A DNA stretch of 64,000 nucleotides, from positions 992,001 to 1,056,000 of the forward strand of contig NZ_CP019448.1 in the NCBI RefSeq assembly GCF_002951835.1, in the 5' to 3' direction. Below, in pieces: positions 8,414 to 18,895 of the stretch; positions within the stretch are counted from its first letter, which is position 1; the number at the start of each line of letters is the position of its first letter. The DNA is from Simonsiella muelleri ATCC 29453 (lineage in GTDB: Bacteria > Pseudomonadota > Gammaproteobacteria > Burkholderiales > Neisseriaceae). Both the position numbers and the translations under genes were made by a program. The notes below the pieces were generated by a model. It was given only the letters and a program-made list of their open reading frames with translations, was not told the DNA's origin and made no database searches.

Positions 8414-10843
8414 ATGAACCCCATTACCATGAGTACAGAAGAAGTTTTATCCTATCGCGACCGCACGGTTTTATGTTTAACCAAGCAATTGGATTTACTC
8501 AAAAATATTGAAGAATTAGGTTTGATTCGTCCCACCACTGGCGATAAAAATGAAGACGGCTTACTCACTCGCGAAGAATTGCCCGAACGCCGCGCCATTG
8601 TGGAGGGCGAAATTTTAAAATTACAAAAATTTGATGTGGTACTTGCCGTTGTCGGTACAATGAAAGCAGGTAAATCCACCACCATCAACGCCATTGTTGG
8701 GCGCGAAATTTTGCCCAACCGCAACCGCCCCATGACTGCATTGCCGACTCAAATCATTCATGTACAAGGTAAAACCACGCCAACACTCAAATTCCATAAT
8801 CCCGCCGTGCAAGCCTTTTCAGGCAGCCTGAAAGATAAATTGGCACAAAATCCCGATTGGCTCAAACACCCTGATTTGCAAGAAGTGAATATTCAAGAAC
8901 TCATCACTCAAATTCAATCAGGCTGGCAATTTGATGCCGAATATGTCGGTGAAGATGCCATTTTTGACTTTTTGCGTAGCCTGAATGATTTGGTGCGTTT
9001 AGCGGAAATTATCCACAATAAATTAGACGAGTCGATTTCATTCCCTTATCAAGAATGCAAAAATATCAATCAGCTGCCAGTCATAGAAGTGGAATTTTTC
9101 CATTTGAAAGACAAAGACGCATCACAAGGTAATTTAATTCTATTGGACACACCAGGCCCCAATGAAGCAGGACAAAATTATGCTTTACGCAAAATGTTGG
9201 ACGAACAATTGAATCGCAGTTCTGCTGTGCTACTGGTATTGGATTACACACAATTGAAATCCGAAGCCAGCGACAGCGTCAAACAACAATTGCTTGCCAT
9301 GCCAACACTGGCGCAGGATCGCTTGTTTGCGTTGGTGAATCGCTACGATGCGCGTGATGCAAATTCCGATGATGCAGAAACCGTTAAGGATTTGGTTTTC
9401 CACGATTTTTTAAAAGACAAAGTATTACGTGAACACATTTTCCCTGTGTCGGCGCGTCATGCGTATTTGTCTAATCGCATGCTGCAAACGCTGGCAAGCA
9501 ATTCAGAAAAACCTGATTTTATTGAAGAAAGTTGGGTGGAAGATTTCGCCAAAATGGCATTGGGCGTAAGCGATGCAGAAGATTGGGACGATGAAAGTTT
9601 AGACAAAATCACCAAACGCGCCCAAAAACGCTTAGACGAAAGCCTGATGCTGGAACCCATTGAACGCGCCATTGCTCAAACTCATCAAACTGCACCTGTG
9701 GTGGCAATTCAATCGGCGTTGGCGAATGTGGGGGATTTGGTGCAACGTTTGAATGCGGTGTGTGAATTCAGCATGGCAATCGCCAAAAACGAAACAGATT
9801 CACAACATATTGATTTACAAAGATTATTAATTAGCTTGCAGGCATATTCAGGCAGCCTGAAAAATTTGGAACATCGTTTCCAAGAATGCTTGATGGATTT
9901 GAGTGAAAAAAGCATGGAACACGCTCAAAAACAAGTTGCCGAATTGGAAAAAAATATTGTTCAAGAAGTAGATAGGACTTTTGGCAAAATCGTCAGCGAT
10001 GCCCAACAATCCATTGACGAAAACAGCCAATACGTCAAAGTACGCGATTACCTCCGCAAAATGACCACCCAAGAAGAATTGAAAAAACAACAAATGGAAC
10101 GCATTCGCGCCGAACAATTGTTGCACGAAACCAAAGATGGTAAATTGGTTTTCACCAGCCAAGAACAACGCGACGATTTCTTAAAATGCTGCCAGCAAAT
10201 TATTTCTCAATTAAATCAAACTGCTTATATGGCTGCCAATGAAATCATCAGTGACAGCTTAAAATTAGCATATTTTGAACTAACCAAAATTGAAAAAGAA
10301 ATTTGTGACATCGTCCGTGAAGTTCAGGCAGCCTTCCATCAAAATGACGTGAAAATTGAATTATCTATCCCCAGCATGAACGATTCCATGAAACACCACA
10401 TCACGCCCGAAGATTACACTTACGAGCGCAACATGCGTTACGAAGAAAAAACCGAAGTCCGTGAAAAAGACGGTGCATTAGCGTGGGTTGCACGAAAAAT
10501 TTGGCGTGGCGGCAAATTGGAAGTGAAATTGGATTATTGGACGGACGATAAAGAAAAATTACGCGCTAATATTATTTATAATATTCAAATGAATATCTTG
10601 AAAAAAGTGAAAAATGCGGTTGAAGCGCAATTTGTTGAAATTGAGGAAGAATATGTCAAAGGCAATTTGCGTACCATCACGCAAATCACACAACAAATGA
10701 AAAATCAATTAAAACAATCTTTTGAATTCAATCAACGAAACGCCGCCAATATTGATGCGATTCGTGAACAAATTCGCCAAATTAATTTACAAAACAATGA
10801 GGTACGGACAGATTTAATGCAAATCCAAGAGCAATTCCAGTAA
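8414..10843 (+). CDS. Dynamin-like large GTPase (CrfC/YjdA-like)
   Basis: 809 residues from the ATG at 8414, chosen because AAAGGACT precedes it; an in-frame ATG at 8360 lacks a ribosome site. GTPase motifs are clear: P-loop GTMKAGKST, switch region PMTALPTQI, G3 LLDTPGPNEAGQN and G4 NRYD. The C-terminal half is long, charged and helical (likely coiled coil), as in bacterial dynamin-like proteins that act on membranes or, for CrfC of E. coli, on replication-clamp positioning. It carries in-frame DUS copies at 8818-8832 and 9847-9861 (both SGSLK), so it is long established in the genome. Exact role unknown. Confidence 0.8.
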   Translation: MNPITMSTEEVLSYRDRTVLCLTKQLDLLKNIEELGLIRPTTGDKNEDGLLTREELPERRAIVEGEILKLQKFDVVLAVVGTMKAGKSTTINAIVGREILPNRNRPMTALPTQIIHVQGKTTPTLKFHNPAVQAFSGSLKDKLAQNPDWLKHPDLQEVNIQELITQIQSGWQFDAEYVGEDAIFDFLRSLNDLVRLAEIIHNKLDESISFPYQECKNINQLPVIEVEFFHLKDKDASQGNLILLDTPGPNEAGQNYALRKMLDEQLNRSSAVLLVLDYTQLKSEASDSVKQQLLAMPTLAQDRLFALVNRYDARDANSDDAETVKDLVFHDFLKDKVLREHIFPVSARHAYLSNRMLQTLASNSEKPDFIEESWVEDFAKMALGVSDAEDWDDESLDKITKRAQKRLDESLMLEPIERAIAQTHQTAPVVAIQSALANVGDLVQRLNAVCEFSMAIAKNETDSQHIDLQRLLISLQAYSGSLKNLEHRFQECLMDLSEKSMEHAQKQVAELEKNIVQEVDRTFGKIVSDAQQSIDENSQYVKVRDYLRKMTTQEELKKQQMERIRAEQLLHETKDGKLVFTSQEQRDDFLKCCQQIISQLNQTAYMAANEIISDSLKLAYFELTKIEKEICDIVREVQAAFHQNDVKIELSIPSMNDSMKHHITPEDYTYERNMRYEEKTEVREKDGALAWVARKIWRGGKLEVKLDYWTDDKEKLRANIIYNIQMNILKKVKNAVEAQFVEIEEEYVKGNLRTITQITQQMKNQLKQSFEFNQRNAANIDAIREQIRQINLQNNEVRTDLMQIQEQFQ

Positions 10844-10920
10844 ACCATTAGGGAAAATTGACAATTCGTTTGTATTATTTTTAATTTTCAAATTAAAAAT
10901 AATGAATTAGCAATTATCTC

Positions 10921-10964
10921 AGGCAGCCTGAAGATGTGATAAACCTATTTTCAGGCTGCCTTTA
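10921..10964 (+). terminator. DUS-pair hairpin after the dynamin-like gene
   Basis: AGGCAGCCTGAA (10921-10932) and TTCAGGCTGCCT (10950-10961) form a 12-bp stem with a 17-base loop, followed by a T-rich stretch. A likely terminator made from two inverted uptake sequences. Confidence 0.6.
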
Positions 10965-10984
10965 GTTTAAAAAATATAAATTAT

Positions 10985-13516
10985 ATGAATAACATAGCTC
11001 AAAATTTATACACCGCTAAATGGCAAATTATGGAACGCTATTTGGCAAATCATCGTCCATGGCAATATTTGCGTGACCACACACACGCAGTGGATTTGGC
11101 GATTGACGCATTGTGGAACAAGATTTTTGGCACCAATTCGCCACTGGCTTTACTGGCGACTGGCGGTTATGGACGGCAGGAATTGTATCCGCATTCAGAC
11201 GTGGATTTAGCGATTGTGTCCACAGATGAATTAACAGAAAATCAAAAAAATCAAATTATTATATTCACGCAACAATTATGGAATTTGTCACTTTCCCCCG
11301 CCATCAAATCAGGCAGCCTCAAACAATTGTGCGATAGCGCACAAACCGATTTAACCGCCGATACCGCATTTTTAGAATCGCGTTATTTAGCAGGCAGCCT
11401 GAAAAAAGCACAGGATTTTCAGGCTGCTATCCACATTCAGCGCGACAATTTGTCATTTATTGAAGGCAAATTGCTGGAAATGCAGCAACGCCATGCCAAA
11501 CAACCCGCACTCATGTTAGAGCCAAATATTAAAAATGGTGCAGGCGGTTTGCGCGATATTCATACAATGATGTGGTTAGCAAAAATCCAAAATCTAAATT
11601 CGCATTTTGAACAACTCAAAAAAGATAAAATCATCAACCAGATAGAATCCAATTTACTGCGTAACAGCCATCGGGTGTTGGCGCAAATTCGCATTGAATT
11701 ACACTTGGCGGCCGGACGCGAAGAAAACCGCCTGATTTTTGATTTGCAAAATACAGTCGCCGCTAATTTGGGTTATGGCGATAATGCCCAACAAGCGATG
11801 GAGCAATTAATGCGCCAATTCTATCGCGCCAGTAAAAACATTCTACAATTAAATCAAATTATTATCCCAATGTTACGAGGTCGGATTTATGCGTATTATC
11901 CGCGCATTACCCACGAAATCAACGAATATTATTACCATATTAACCATCAAATTGCCGCCAAAAACAAACAAATTTTCACCCAAAAGCCTGAACACATTTT
12001 TGGTATCGTCCAAGAATTGCAACGCCACAACGATTTGCACAGCATCGCACCACAAACTTTACGCGCTTGGTGGAACGCCGTACAAAATCTCAATGACGAT
12101 TTTTACAATAATGAAACGCATAGAATACAATTTTTACAATTTTTTCAAATAGGTACAGGCATAACGCATACCATGCGTTTGTTGAATTTGTATGGCGTGT
12201 TGGCAAAATATCTACCTGATTGGGACAAGATTGTCGGTTTGTTACAGCATGATTTGTTTCACATTTATCCTGTAGATGACCATATTTTGATGGTTTTACG
12301 CAATATTCGCCGTTTGGCGATTGACACACATAGCCATGAATTTCCATTTGCCAGTAGTTTGATGCAAGGTTTTGATAAAAAATATGTTTTATATTTAGCC
12401 ACAATTTTTCACGACATTGCCAAAGGTCGTAACGGCGACCACGCCAAATTGGGGGTTGCCGATGCCAAACGCTTCGCCGCCGACCACAAATTACCTGAAA
12501 ATGATGCCGAATTATTGGCATGGCTGGTGGAATATCATTTGCTGTTTTCAGTAGTGGCTCAAAAACAAGATATTCATGACCCTGAAGTCATTGAAAAATT
12601 TTGCCAATTTGTTGATTCAACTGAAAAATTAGTGGCATTGTATTTGTTGACGGTTGCCGATATTCGTGGCACCAATCCACAAATTTGGAATACTTGGAAA
12701 GCACAATTATTGGAAACTTTGTTTCAGGCTGCCTCGCGCTATTTGGCTGGCGAACACGCACCCAATCGCCAACATATTGCATTAAATCGCCAAAAGCAAT
12801 CATTTGAATTATTAAAACAAAATTTTTCCAAATCGCAAATCCATCAGTTGTGGCAAGCCCTAGGTGAAGCCTATTTTGTTTATTACGATGATGATGAAGT
12901 GGCGTGGCAGTTGCCTGAAATACTTGAAAATCTAAATGATAGCCACGTCCAAATTCGCGCCAAAGCCGACCATTTACATATCATGGTTTATATGCCAAAC
13001 AGTGAACGGCTGTTCACGCGTATTTGTCGTGTGATTAGCCAACAGGGTTTGGATATTTTGGCGGCAAAAGCAATGATTACGGCACATGATTTTGTTTTAG
13101 ATGAATTTGTGGTGCAATTGCCCGATTATTGCTCAAGCGATGATTGTGTCAATATTAAGCATAGATTATTGAAAAAATTGATAGAATTTACGCAAGGTAA
13201 ACAAGATATTCGCAGTTACACCACCAAACCCAGTCGCCGTGCGCGTCATCAACCTATTGCGCCACGTGTGTCATTGAACCCCGATACCGAACGTAACCAT
13301 TGGTATTCATTAGATATTATTGCGATTAACCGTCCCGCTCTTTTAGCAGACATCACCGAAGTCTTCGCCAAACATCAAGTGCGTTTGTATCACGCCAAAA
13401 TCGCAACATTGGCAGACCGAGTGGAGGACACATTTGTCATTTATTGTGAAAATTTAGATAACCCAAACAAAGAATTGGTGTTTAAACGCGATTTATTGGC
13501 AATGGTGAATTTGTGA
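10985..13516 (+). CDS. glnD: PII uridylyltransferase / uridylyl-removing enzyme
   Basis: Senses glutamine and modifies the nitrogen regulator PII. 843 residues. An N-terminal nucleotidyltransferase motif, GGYGRQELYPHSDVDLA, is followed by the GGLRDIHTMMW segment, an HD domain (IFHDIAKGRNGDHAKLG, near residue 475) that removes UMP, and two C-terminal ACT domains (about 660-843, the second starting near DIIAINRPALLADIT). In-frame DUS-derived SGSLK and AGSLKK peptides occur near residues 110 and 140. Domain set and length match the family. Confidence 0.95.
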   Translation: MNNIAQNLYTAKWQIMERYLANHRPWQYLRDHTHAVDLAIDALWNKIFGTNSPLALLATGGYGRQELYPHSDVDLAIVSTDELTENQKNQIIIFTQQLWNLSLSPAIKSGSLKQLCDSAQTDLTADTAFLESRYLAGSLKKAQDFQAAIHIQRDNLSFIEGKLLEMQQRHAKQPALMLEPNIKNGAGGLRDIHTMMWLAKIQNLNSHFEQLKKDKIINQIESNLLRNSHRVLAQIRIELHLAAGREENRLIFDLQNTVAANLGYGDNAQQAMEQLMRQFYRASKNILQLNQIIIPMLRGRIYAYYPRITHEINEYYYHINHQIAAKNKQIFTQKPEHIFGIVQELQRHNDLHSIAPQTLRAWWNAVQNLNDDFYNNETHRIQFLQFFQIGTGITHTMRLLNLYGVLAKYLPDWDKIVGLLQHDLFHIYPVDDHILMVLRNIRRLAIDTHSHEFPFASSLMQGFDKKYVLYLATIFHDIAKGRNGDHAKLGVADAKRFAADHKLPENDAELLAWLVEYHLLFSVVAQKQDIHDPEVIEKFCQFVDSTEKLVALYLLTVADIRGTNPQIWNTWKAQLLETLFQAASRYLAGEHAPNRQHIALNRQKQSFELLKQNFSKSQIHQLWQALGEAYFVYYDDDEVAWQLPEILENLNDSHVQIRAKADHLHIMVYMPNSERLFTRICRVISQQGLDILAAKAMITAHDFVLDEFVVQLPDYCSSDDCVNIKHRLLKKLIEFTQGKQDIRSYTTKPSRRARHQPIAPRVSLNPDTERNHWYSLDIIAINRPALLADITEVFAKHQVRLYHAKIATLADRVEDTFVIYCENLDNPNKELVFKRDLLAMVNL

Positions 13517-13519
13517 TTT

Positions 13520-13534
13520 TTCAGGCAGCCTGAA
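13520..13534. repeat. DNA uptake sequence
   Basis: Exact TTCAGGCAGCCTGAA four bases after the glnD stop codon. Confidence 0.9.
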
Positions 13535-13675
13535 AACTGTTTTTTAATCCAACCAAAATTAAGAATCTGAGTTCATGAATCTTAAATAGCTTGCTTTTAT
13601 CGCTACTTCATACGCCTACTGTGTTGGCTTAAAAATTACCTTGTATTCGTACAATCTGACAATCACAGATTCCAA

Positions 13676-13708
13676 AGAGCGGACAAAACCTCATCCGCTC
13701 TTTTTTTA
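13676..13708 (+). terminator. Intrinsic terminator between glnD and sodA
   Basis: AGAGCGGA (13676-13683) and TCCGCTCT (13694-13701) form an 8-bp GC-rich stem followed by seven T. The T-run orientation serves the glnD side; on the other strand the run is shorter. Confidence 0.8.
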
Positions 13709-13718
13709 TTTATTCTAA

Positions 13719-14342
13719 TTAATTAGCCGAATCGTACAAGCGTTGAACTTCGTCCCAATTCACAACATTCCAAAATGTTTTAATATATTCTGGGCGGCGA
13801 TTTTGGAATTTCAAATAATACGCGTGTTCCCACACATCTAAAGTCAACAATGGTGTGCCAGAACAACCAGCAATCTCTTTACCCATCACAGGGCTGTCCT
13901 GATTTGGCGTAGAAACGATTGCCAACTTACCATTTTCTACCACCAACCATGCCCAACCCGAAGCAAAACGAGTTTGCGCAGCTTTTTCGAATGCCTCTTT
14001 GAACGCATCAACGCTACCGAAATCGCGTTCAATGGCTTCTTTCAGGCTGCCTTTTAATTCAGTACCTGTTTTTAACAAAGTCCAGAAAAATGAGTGATTT
14101 GCATGACCACCAATGTTATTACGCGCGGGCATTTGTTTGTCAGCGGGCAACTCACCGATGCGCTTCATCATTTCTTCTACAGGCAAATCTTGGAATTCCG
14201 CAGGTAAAGTTTCGCGTACACCATTGGCATTATTCACATAAGTTTGATGATGTTTGCTGTGATGAATTTCCAAAGTTTGTGCGTCAAAATGCGGTTCTAA
14301 TGCATTATAAGCATAACCGAGTTCAGGTAATGTGTAAGCCAT
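13719..14342 (-). CDS. sodA: Superoxide dismutase (manganese type)
   Basis: Converts superoxide to oxygen and hydrogen peroxide in the cytoplasm. 207 residues. Metal ligands are visible in LEIHHSKHHQTYV (His), NIGGHANHSFFW (His) and TLDVWEHAYYLKFQNRRPEY (Asp, His). The N-terminus, the NQDSP motif and overall similarity to E. coli SodA point to the Mn rather than Fe enzyme, though Neisseriaceae enzymes are often labelled sodB. An in-frame DUS remnant encodes GSLKEA near residue 100. Confidence 0.93.
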   Translation of the reverse strand: MAYTLPELGYAYNALEPHFDAQTLEIHHSKHHQTYVNNANGVRETLPAEFQDLPVEEMMKRIGELPADKQMPARNNIGGHANHSFFWTLLKTGTELKGSLKEAIERDFGSVDAFKEAFEKAAQTRFASGWAWLVVENGKLAIVSTPNQDSPVMGKEIAGCSGTPLLTLDVWEHAYYLKFQNRRPEYIKTFWNVVNWDEVQRLYDSAN

Positions 14343-14490
14343 GTTAGTATCCTTGTTATGTCTTGGTTTGTGTGAAAGAGTTTATGATAACGGTAGTTTT
14401 TTAATCGTGCAAGTGAGTAATTAAATGTAATTTTTTATTTGAATTTGATAAATTGAGCTAAAAAATATATGCTTTTTAGGCTAATTTAGT

Positions 14491-14520
14491 TTGGTTGTGA
14501 TTAAAAAATAGGTTTATAAT
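14491..14520 (+). promoter_or_regulatory. Putative sigma-70 promoter of fba
   Basis: TTGGTT (14491-14496) and TATAAT (14515-14520), spaced 18 bases, in a very AT-rich stretch 61 bases before the fba start. The -10 is a perfect match and the -35 is weak. Confidence 0.55.
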
Positions 14521-14581
14521 GCGGACTTAATTGAATTTTATTACATAAAATTACACGACAATCAAATTCTAGGAGATTTTT

Positions 14582-15646
14582 ATGGCACTCGTATCCATGC
14601 GCCAATTATTAGACCACGCAGCAGAAAATAGTTATGGTTTACCTGCTTTTAATGTCAATAACTTAGAACAAATGCGCGCCATTATGGAAGCCGCCAATCA
14701 AGTCAATGCACCCGTCATTGTACAAGCGTCAGCAGGTGCGCGAAAATATGCAGGTGCGCCGTTTTTACGTCATTTGATTTTGGCAGCAGTGGAAGAATTT
14801 CCGCATATTCCCGTTGTGATGCACCAAGACCATGGCGCATCGCCTGATGTTTGCCAACGTTCTATCCAGTTGGGATTTAGTTCTGTGATGATGGACGGCT
14901 CATTGATGGAAGATGGCAAAACACCATCAAGCTATGAATACAATGTGGCTGCAACACGAAAAGTCGTTGAATTTTCACATGCTTGTGGCGTTTCGGTTGA
15001 GGGCGAAATTGGCGTGTTGGGCAATTTGGAAACAGGCGAAGCAGGTGAAGAAGATGGGGTTGGCGCGGTAGGCAAATTAAACCATGACCAAATGCTTACC
15101 AGTGTAGAAGATGCGCGTCGTTTCGTGCAGGATACAGGTGTGGATGCGTTGGCGATTGCAATTGGGACAAGCCATGGCGCGTATAAATTCACACGTCCGC
15201 CTACAGGAGAAGTGTTACGCATTGACCGCATTAAGGAAATTCACGCAGCTTTGCCCAATACGCATATTGTGATGCACGGTTCTAGTTCTGTGCCACAAGA
15301 ATGGCTGAAAATCATCAATGACAACGGCGGCAATATTGGCGAAACTTATGGCGTACCAGTAGAAGAAATTGTGGAAGGCATCAAACATGGCGTAAGAAAA
15401 GTCAATATTGATACAGACTTACGCCTTGCTAGCACAGGCGCAATTCGTCAGTTTATGACTGAAAATCCAGCCGAATTTGATCCACGCAAATATTTAGCCA
15501 AAACCGTTGAAGCAATGAAACAAATTTGCATTGATCGTTATTTGGCATTTGGTTGCGAAGGTCAAGCCGACAAAATTAAACCCATTTCATTGGAAAAAAT
15601 GGCAACGCGCTATTCAAAAGGCGAATTAAATCAAATTATTAAATAA
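14582..15646 (+). CDS. fba: Fructose-bisphosphate aldolase, class II
   Basis: Zinc-dependent aldolase of glycolysis and gluconeogenesis (fructose 1,6-bisphosphate to the two triose phosphates). 354 residues, typical of the class IIB proteobacterial form. Zinc-binding and catalytic segments include VVMHQDHGASPD, GFSSVMMDGS, SVEGEIGVLG, IGTSHGAYKF, IVMHGSSSVP and VRKVNIDTDLRLA. The start follows TAGGAG at ideal spacing. It is flanked by a strong -10 box and a DUS-hairpin terminator, suggesting a single-gene unit. Confidence 0.96.
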   Translation: MALVSMRQLLDHAAENSYGLPAFNVNNLEQMRAIMEAANQVNAPVIVQASAGARKYAGAPFLRHLILAAVEEFPHIPVVMHQDHGASPDVCQRSIQLGFSSVMMDGSLMEDGKTPSSYEYNVAATRKVVEFSHACGVSVEGEIGVLGNLETGEAGEEDGVGAVGKLNHDQMLTSVEDARRFVQDTGVDALAIAIGTSHGAYKFTRPPTGEVLRIDRIKEIHAALPNTHIVMHGSSSVPQEWLKIINDNGGNIGETYGVPVEEIVEGIKHGVRKVNIDTDLRLASTGAIRQFMTENPAEFDPRKYLAKTVEAMKQICIDRYLAFGCEGQADKIKPISLEKMATRYSKGELNQIIK

Positions 15647-15668
15647 ATTAAATAAAAATCTAGTCCTG

Positions 15669-15725
15669 TTTTCAGGCTGCCTGAATCATACTGTTTGTAT
15701 TTTCAGGCAGCCTGAAAAGATTTTT
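15669..15725 (+). terminator. DUS-pair hairpin terminator of fba
   Basis: TTCAGGCTGCCTGAA (15671-15685) and TTCAGGCAGCCTGAA (15702-15716) form a 15-bp inverted repeat followed by GATTTTTTAT. Two uptake sequences used as one terminator. Confidence 0.75.
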
Positions 15726-15925
15726 TATCATACTCAAAAACAGTTCAAATCTATTTAAACAATATTATTTCAGTAAAATTCATATTTCAGACATAAAATA
15801 TTAAATTTTCCAAATTTTAACTCAAAAAATAGATTTTGCCTTTTCATGAATGAGTTATCATGTTAAGGTAAAAAAGATAAAAGCAATCGCTTTGTATCTC
15901 TTAAATATTTTTGGGGAGAATTGGA

Positions 15926-17932
15926 ATGATGAATTTTTGCAACCAAATCCACCAGCGTTTACAACAACGCAATATCAATACGCGCGTTTTTATGGGCGCA
16001 TCGGGCATTATTGTGGCTATTTTGGCATTTGCGGTACTGGCACCAAAATGGGCAGATGCCACGTTTAAACATTTACAATCCATGATTGTGGACAATGCCA
16101 GTTGGTACTACATTTTAACGGTTGCCATTATTTTATTGACCACTGTTTATTTGGGAATTTCGCGCTATGGCAATATCAAATTAGGCTTAGACCATTCCAA
16201 ACCTGAATACAGCAATTTTTCATGGTTTGCTATGCTGTTTTCGGCAGGCATGGGGATTGGTTTGATGTTTTTTGGTGTGGCTGAACCTGTGATGCACTTT
16301 TTGTCACCACCATTGGGACAAGGTGGCGATGTTCAGGCAGCCAGACAAGCAATGCGTTTGACGTTTTTCCATTGGGGCTTACACGCTTGGGCGATTTATG
16401 CCATTGTGGCATTGATTTTGGCATTTTTTGCTTATCGGCATCATTTGCCATTGACGTTACGTTCTGCGCTGTATCCGTTAATTGGCGAAAGGATTTACGG
16501 CAAATGGGGTGATATAATGGATATTTTCGCGGTGGTGGGGACGCTGTTTGGTGTGGCGACTTCGCTCGGTTATGGCGTATTGCAAGTGAATACGGGGCTG
16601 AATTATCTGTTTCCAAACTTAATTTCGGTTAATGTTCCGACACAAATTGTGCTGATTATTGCGGTAACGGGTTTGGCGACATGGTCGGTGGTCAGCGGTT
16701 TGGATAAAGGTGTGAAATTTTTGTCTGAATTAAATTTGGGGTTGGCAGTGCTGTTGCTGTTTTTTGTACTGATAACGGGTTCTACTATATTTTTATTACA
16801 GGCTTTTGTACAAAATGTGGGGCATTATGCATCTAATATTGTCAGCATGACTTTCAATATGTATGCCTACGAAAAAACCACGTGGTTTGGCGGTTGGACG
16901 ATTTTGTATTGGGGTTGGTGGTTGAGTTGGTCGCCATTTGTGGGGTTGTTTATTGCGAAAATTTCGCATGGTCGTACGATTCGTCAATTTGTAACTGGCG
17001 TACTGCTTGTACCGACTGGTTTTACCTTTTTGTGGATGACAGTATTTGGTAACACGGCAATTGACATGATTTTAAATAAACACATTCATCAATTGGGTGA
17101 AATTGTGAATAAAGACGTATCATTGGCTTTATTTGCGATGTTTGAACATCTACCATTTTCTACCGTTTTAACCAGTGTGGGTTTGTTGATGGTGGTGGTA
17201 TTTTTCGTAACCTCGGCAGATTCGGGCGCGTTGGTCATGGATATGTTGTGCGCCAATGGTCAAGGCAGCAAAGGCGTGGGTTATCGGATTTATTGGTCAT
17301 CTGGTGCAGGTGTGGTGGCAATTGTGCTTCTGTTGGTGGGCGGATTGGGTGCGTTGCAAACCATGACAATTGCAAGTGCATTACCATTTGTAACCGCATT
17401 GATGGTGGCAATGTATGGATTGATGAAAGCGTTGTACATTGATGCACAAAAAATGGAAGTACAACAATTGAGTTTAACCACGCCTTTACCTGCAATGGGC
17501 AGCGGTGCATGGCGTGAACGTTTACACGTCATCATGGATTTTCCCAATCATGAACGTGTGAGCCAATTTATTGACAGCACGGTACACGAGGCCTGTCAAG
17601 AAGTGTGTGATGAATTACAACATAATGGCGTAGAAGCACAAGTGAGTAGTCATAAGTCGGGTAATGTGGTATTAAGTATTCCAGCACAGCAGCCTGAAGA
17701 TTTGCCATTCACTTACAAAGTAAAAATGGTGGCTTACGTCAAACCTACTGTTTCACAACAATATTTACACGCGCAAGACGCACCCGAAGAGCATAAATAT
17801 TACCGCGCCGAAGTGCATCTAACTCAAGGTGGACAAGATTACGACATCATGGCATGGAGTAAAGAAGGTGTAATTAATGATATTATTCAGCAATATCATA
17901 CGCATATGCACTTTTTGCATCGGATTCGTTGA
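15926..17932 (+). CDS. betT: BCCT-family betaine/carnitine/choline transporter (BetT-like)
   Basis: Secondary transporter for a quaternary amine such as choline or glycine betaine, used in osmoprotection. 668 residues from the ATG at 15926, behind GGGGAGA. About 12 membrane segments run through residues 20-500, with the family signatures FSAGMGIGLMFFGVAEP and the Trp-rich WTILYWGWWLSWSPFVG. A long hydrophilic C-terminal tail (about 505-668) resembles the osmosensory tail of E. coli BetT. Substrate is not determinable from sequence. No bet pathway genes are adjacent. Confidence 0.88.
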   Translation: MMNFCNQIHQRLQQRNINTRVFMGASGIIVAILAFAVLAPKWADATFKHLQSMIVDNASWYYILTVAIILLTTVYLGISRYGNIKLGLDHSKPEYSNFSWFAMLFSAGMGIGLMFFGVAEPVMHFLSPPLGQGGDVQAARQAMRLTFFHWGLHAWAIYAIVALILAFFAYRHHLPLTLRSALYPLIGERIYGKWGDIMDIFAVVGTLFGVATSLGYGVLQVNTGLNYLFPNLISVNVPTQIVLIIAVTGLATWSVVSGLDKGVKFLSELNLGLAVLLLFFVLITGSTIFLLQAFVQNVGHYASNIVSMTFNMYAYEKTTWFGGWTILYWGWWLSWSPFVGLFIAKISHGRTIRQFVTGVLLVPTGFTFLWMTVFGNTAIDMILNKHIHQLGEIVNKDVSLALFAMFEHLPFSTVLTSVGLLMVVVFFVTSADSGALVMDMLCANGQGSKGVGYRIYWSSGAGVVAIVLLLVGGLGALQTMTIASALPFVTALMVAMYGLMKALYIDAQKMEVQQLSLTTPLPAMGSGAWRERLHVIMDFPNHERVSQFIDSTVHEACQEVCDELQHNGVEAQVSSHKSGNVVLSIPAQQPEDLPFTYKVKMVAYVKPTVSQQYLHAQDAPEEHKYYRAEVHLTQGGQDYDIMAWSKEGVINDIIQQYHTHMHFLHRIR

Positions 17933-17970
17933 TGGATTTTCAGGCTGCTCTTTTATTTTAGGATAATCAT

Positions 17971-18891
17971 ATGATTAAAATTAAAAATCTAAATTTTCAT
18001 TACGATAACCGCCAAGTTTTACATGATATTAATGTGGAATTGAGTGCAGGCAGCATCACGGGATTGATTGGGCCAAACGGTGCAGGCAAATCTACGTTGA
18101 TGCGCTGCATGGCGGGACTGGAGCAGCCTACCGATGGTATGGTATTACTCAATGGCACACCGATTTTGGACAATCCACGTAAGAGCTTTGCACAATTGGG
18201 TTATCTGCCTGATATCTTTGGGCTGCCTGAAGGTTTGACGGTGGTACAATGTTTGACTTACGCGGCAAAATCTCGTGGTTTACCTGACAATCAGTTGGCA
18301 CAAGCCGTGAGTGAAACACTGCAACTGTTGGGTTTAAGCAACAAAGTTTACGAAAAAGTGAATGCGTTATCGCGTGGACAAAAACAACGCGTAGGCATCG
18401 GACAAGTGATTGTACATCAACCTAAATTTCTGCTACTGGACGAACCCGCAAGCGGTCTTGACCCTGAAGCACGGCACGAATTATCGTTGCTGTTGCTGAA
18501 ACTCAAGACACAGGGCATGACAATGCTGGTTTCTAGCCATATTTTGTCGGAGCTGGACGAATATTGTACGCATATGTTGGTGATTAAAAACGGACAAATT
18601 CAAGCGCATCAAGCCTTACACGATGAACAACAAAATTCACATCAAACCTTATTACTCAAATTTTTCAGGCTGCCTGAAAACGGCATCAATCAAATTCAAC
18701 AAATTGATTTAATTAAAAATATAGAATCAAAACCCGATGGCGTTTGGGTACAATTGGCACAAGGTGAAAATAATCGTGTGGCGTTGATTCGGGAATTGGT
18801 GGCGCGAGATTTACCGCTTTCGGAAGTGCAAACGGTCAAAACTTCACTGTTACAAAGTTATCAAGACAGCCTGAATATTCGTAAAGGATAA
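17971..18891 (+). CDS. ABC transporter ATP-binding protein
   Basis: 306-residue ATPase with Walker A GPNGAGKST, signature LSRGQKQRVGIG and Walker B FLLLDEPASGLDPEA, followed by a C-terminal accessory region typical of ABC-2 exporters. An in-frame DUS at 18664-18678 encodes FRLPEN. It is followed 4 bases later by a membrane protein gene, so the two form an exporter. Substrate unknown. Confidence 0.9.
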   Translation: MIKIKNLNFHYDNRQVLHDINVELSAGSITGLIGPNGAGKSTLMRCMAGLEQPTDGMVLLNGTPILDNPRKSFAQLGYLPDIFGLPEGLTVVQCLTYAAKSRGLPDNQLAQAVSETLQLLGLSNKVYEKVNALSRGQKQRVGIGQVIVHQPKFLLLDEPASGLDPEARHELSLLLLKLKTQGMTMLVSSHILSELDEYCTHMLVIKNGQIQAHQALHDEQQNSHQTLLLKFFRLPENGINQIQQIDLIKNIESKPDGVWVQLAQGENNRVALIRELVARDLPLSEVQTVKTSLLQSYQDSLNIRKG

Positions 18892-18895
18892 TAAA

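Noticed and set aside
13550..13675. Possible small gene or RNA between glnD and sodA
   Set aside because: No convincing start with ribosome site and no clear fold apart from the terminator at its end.
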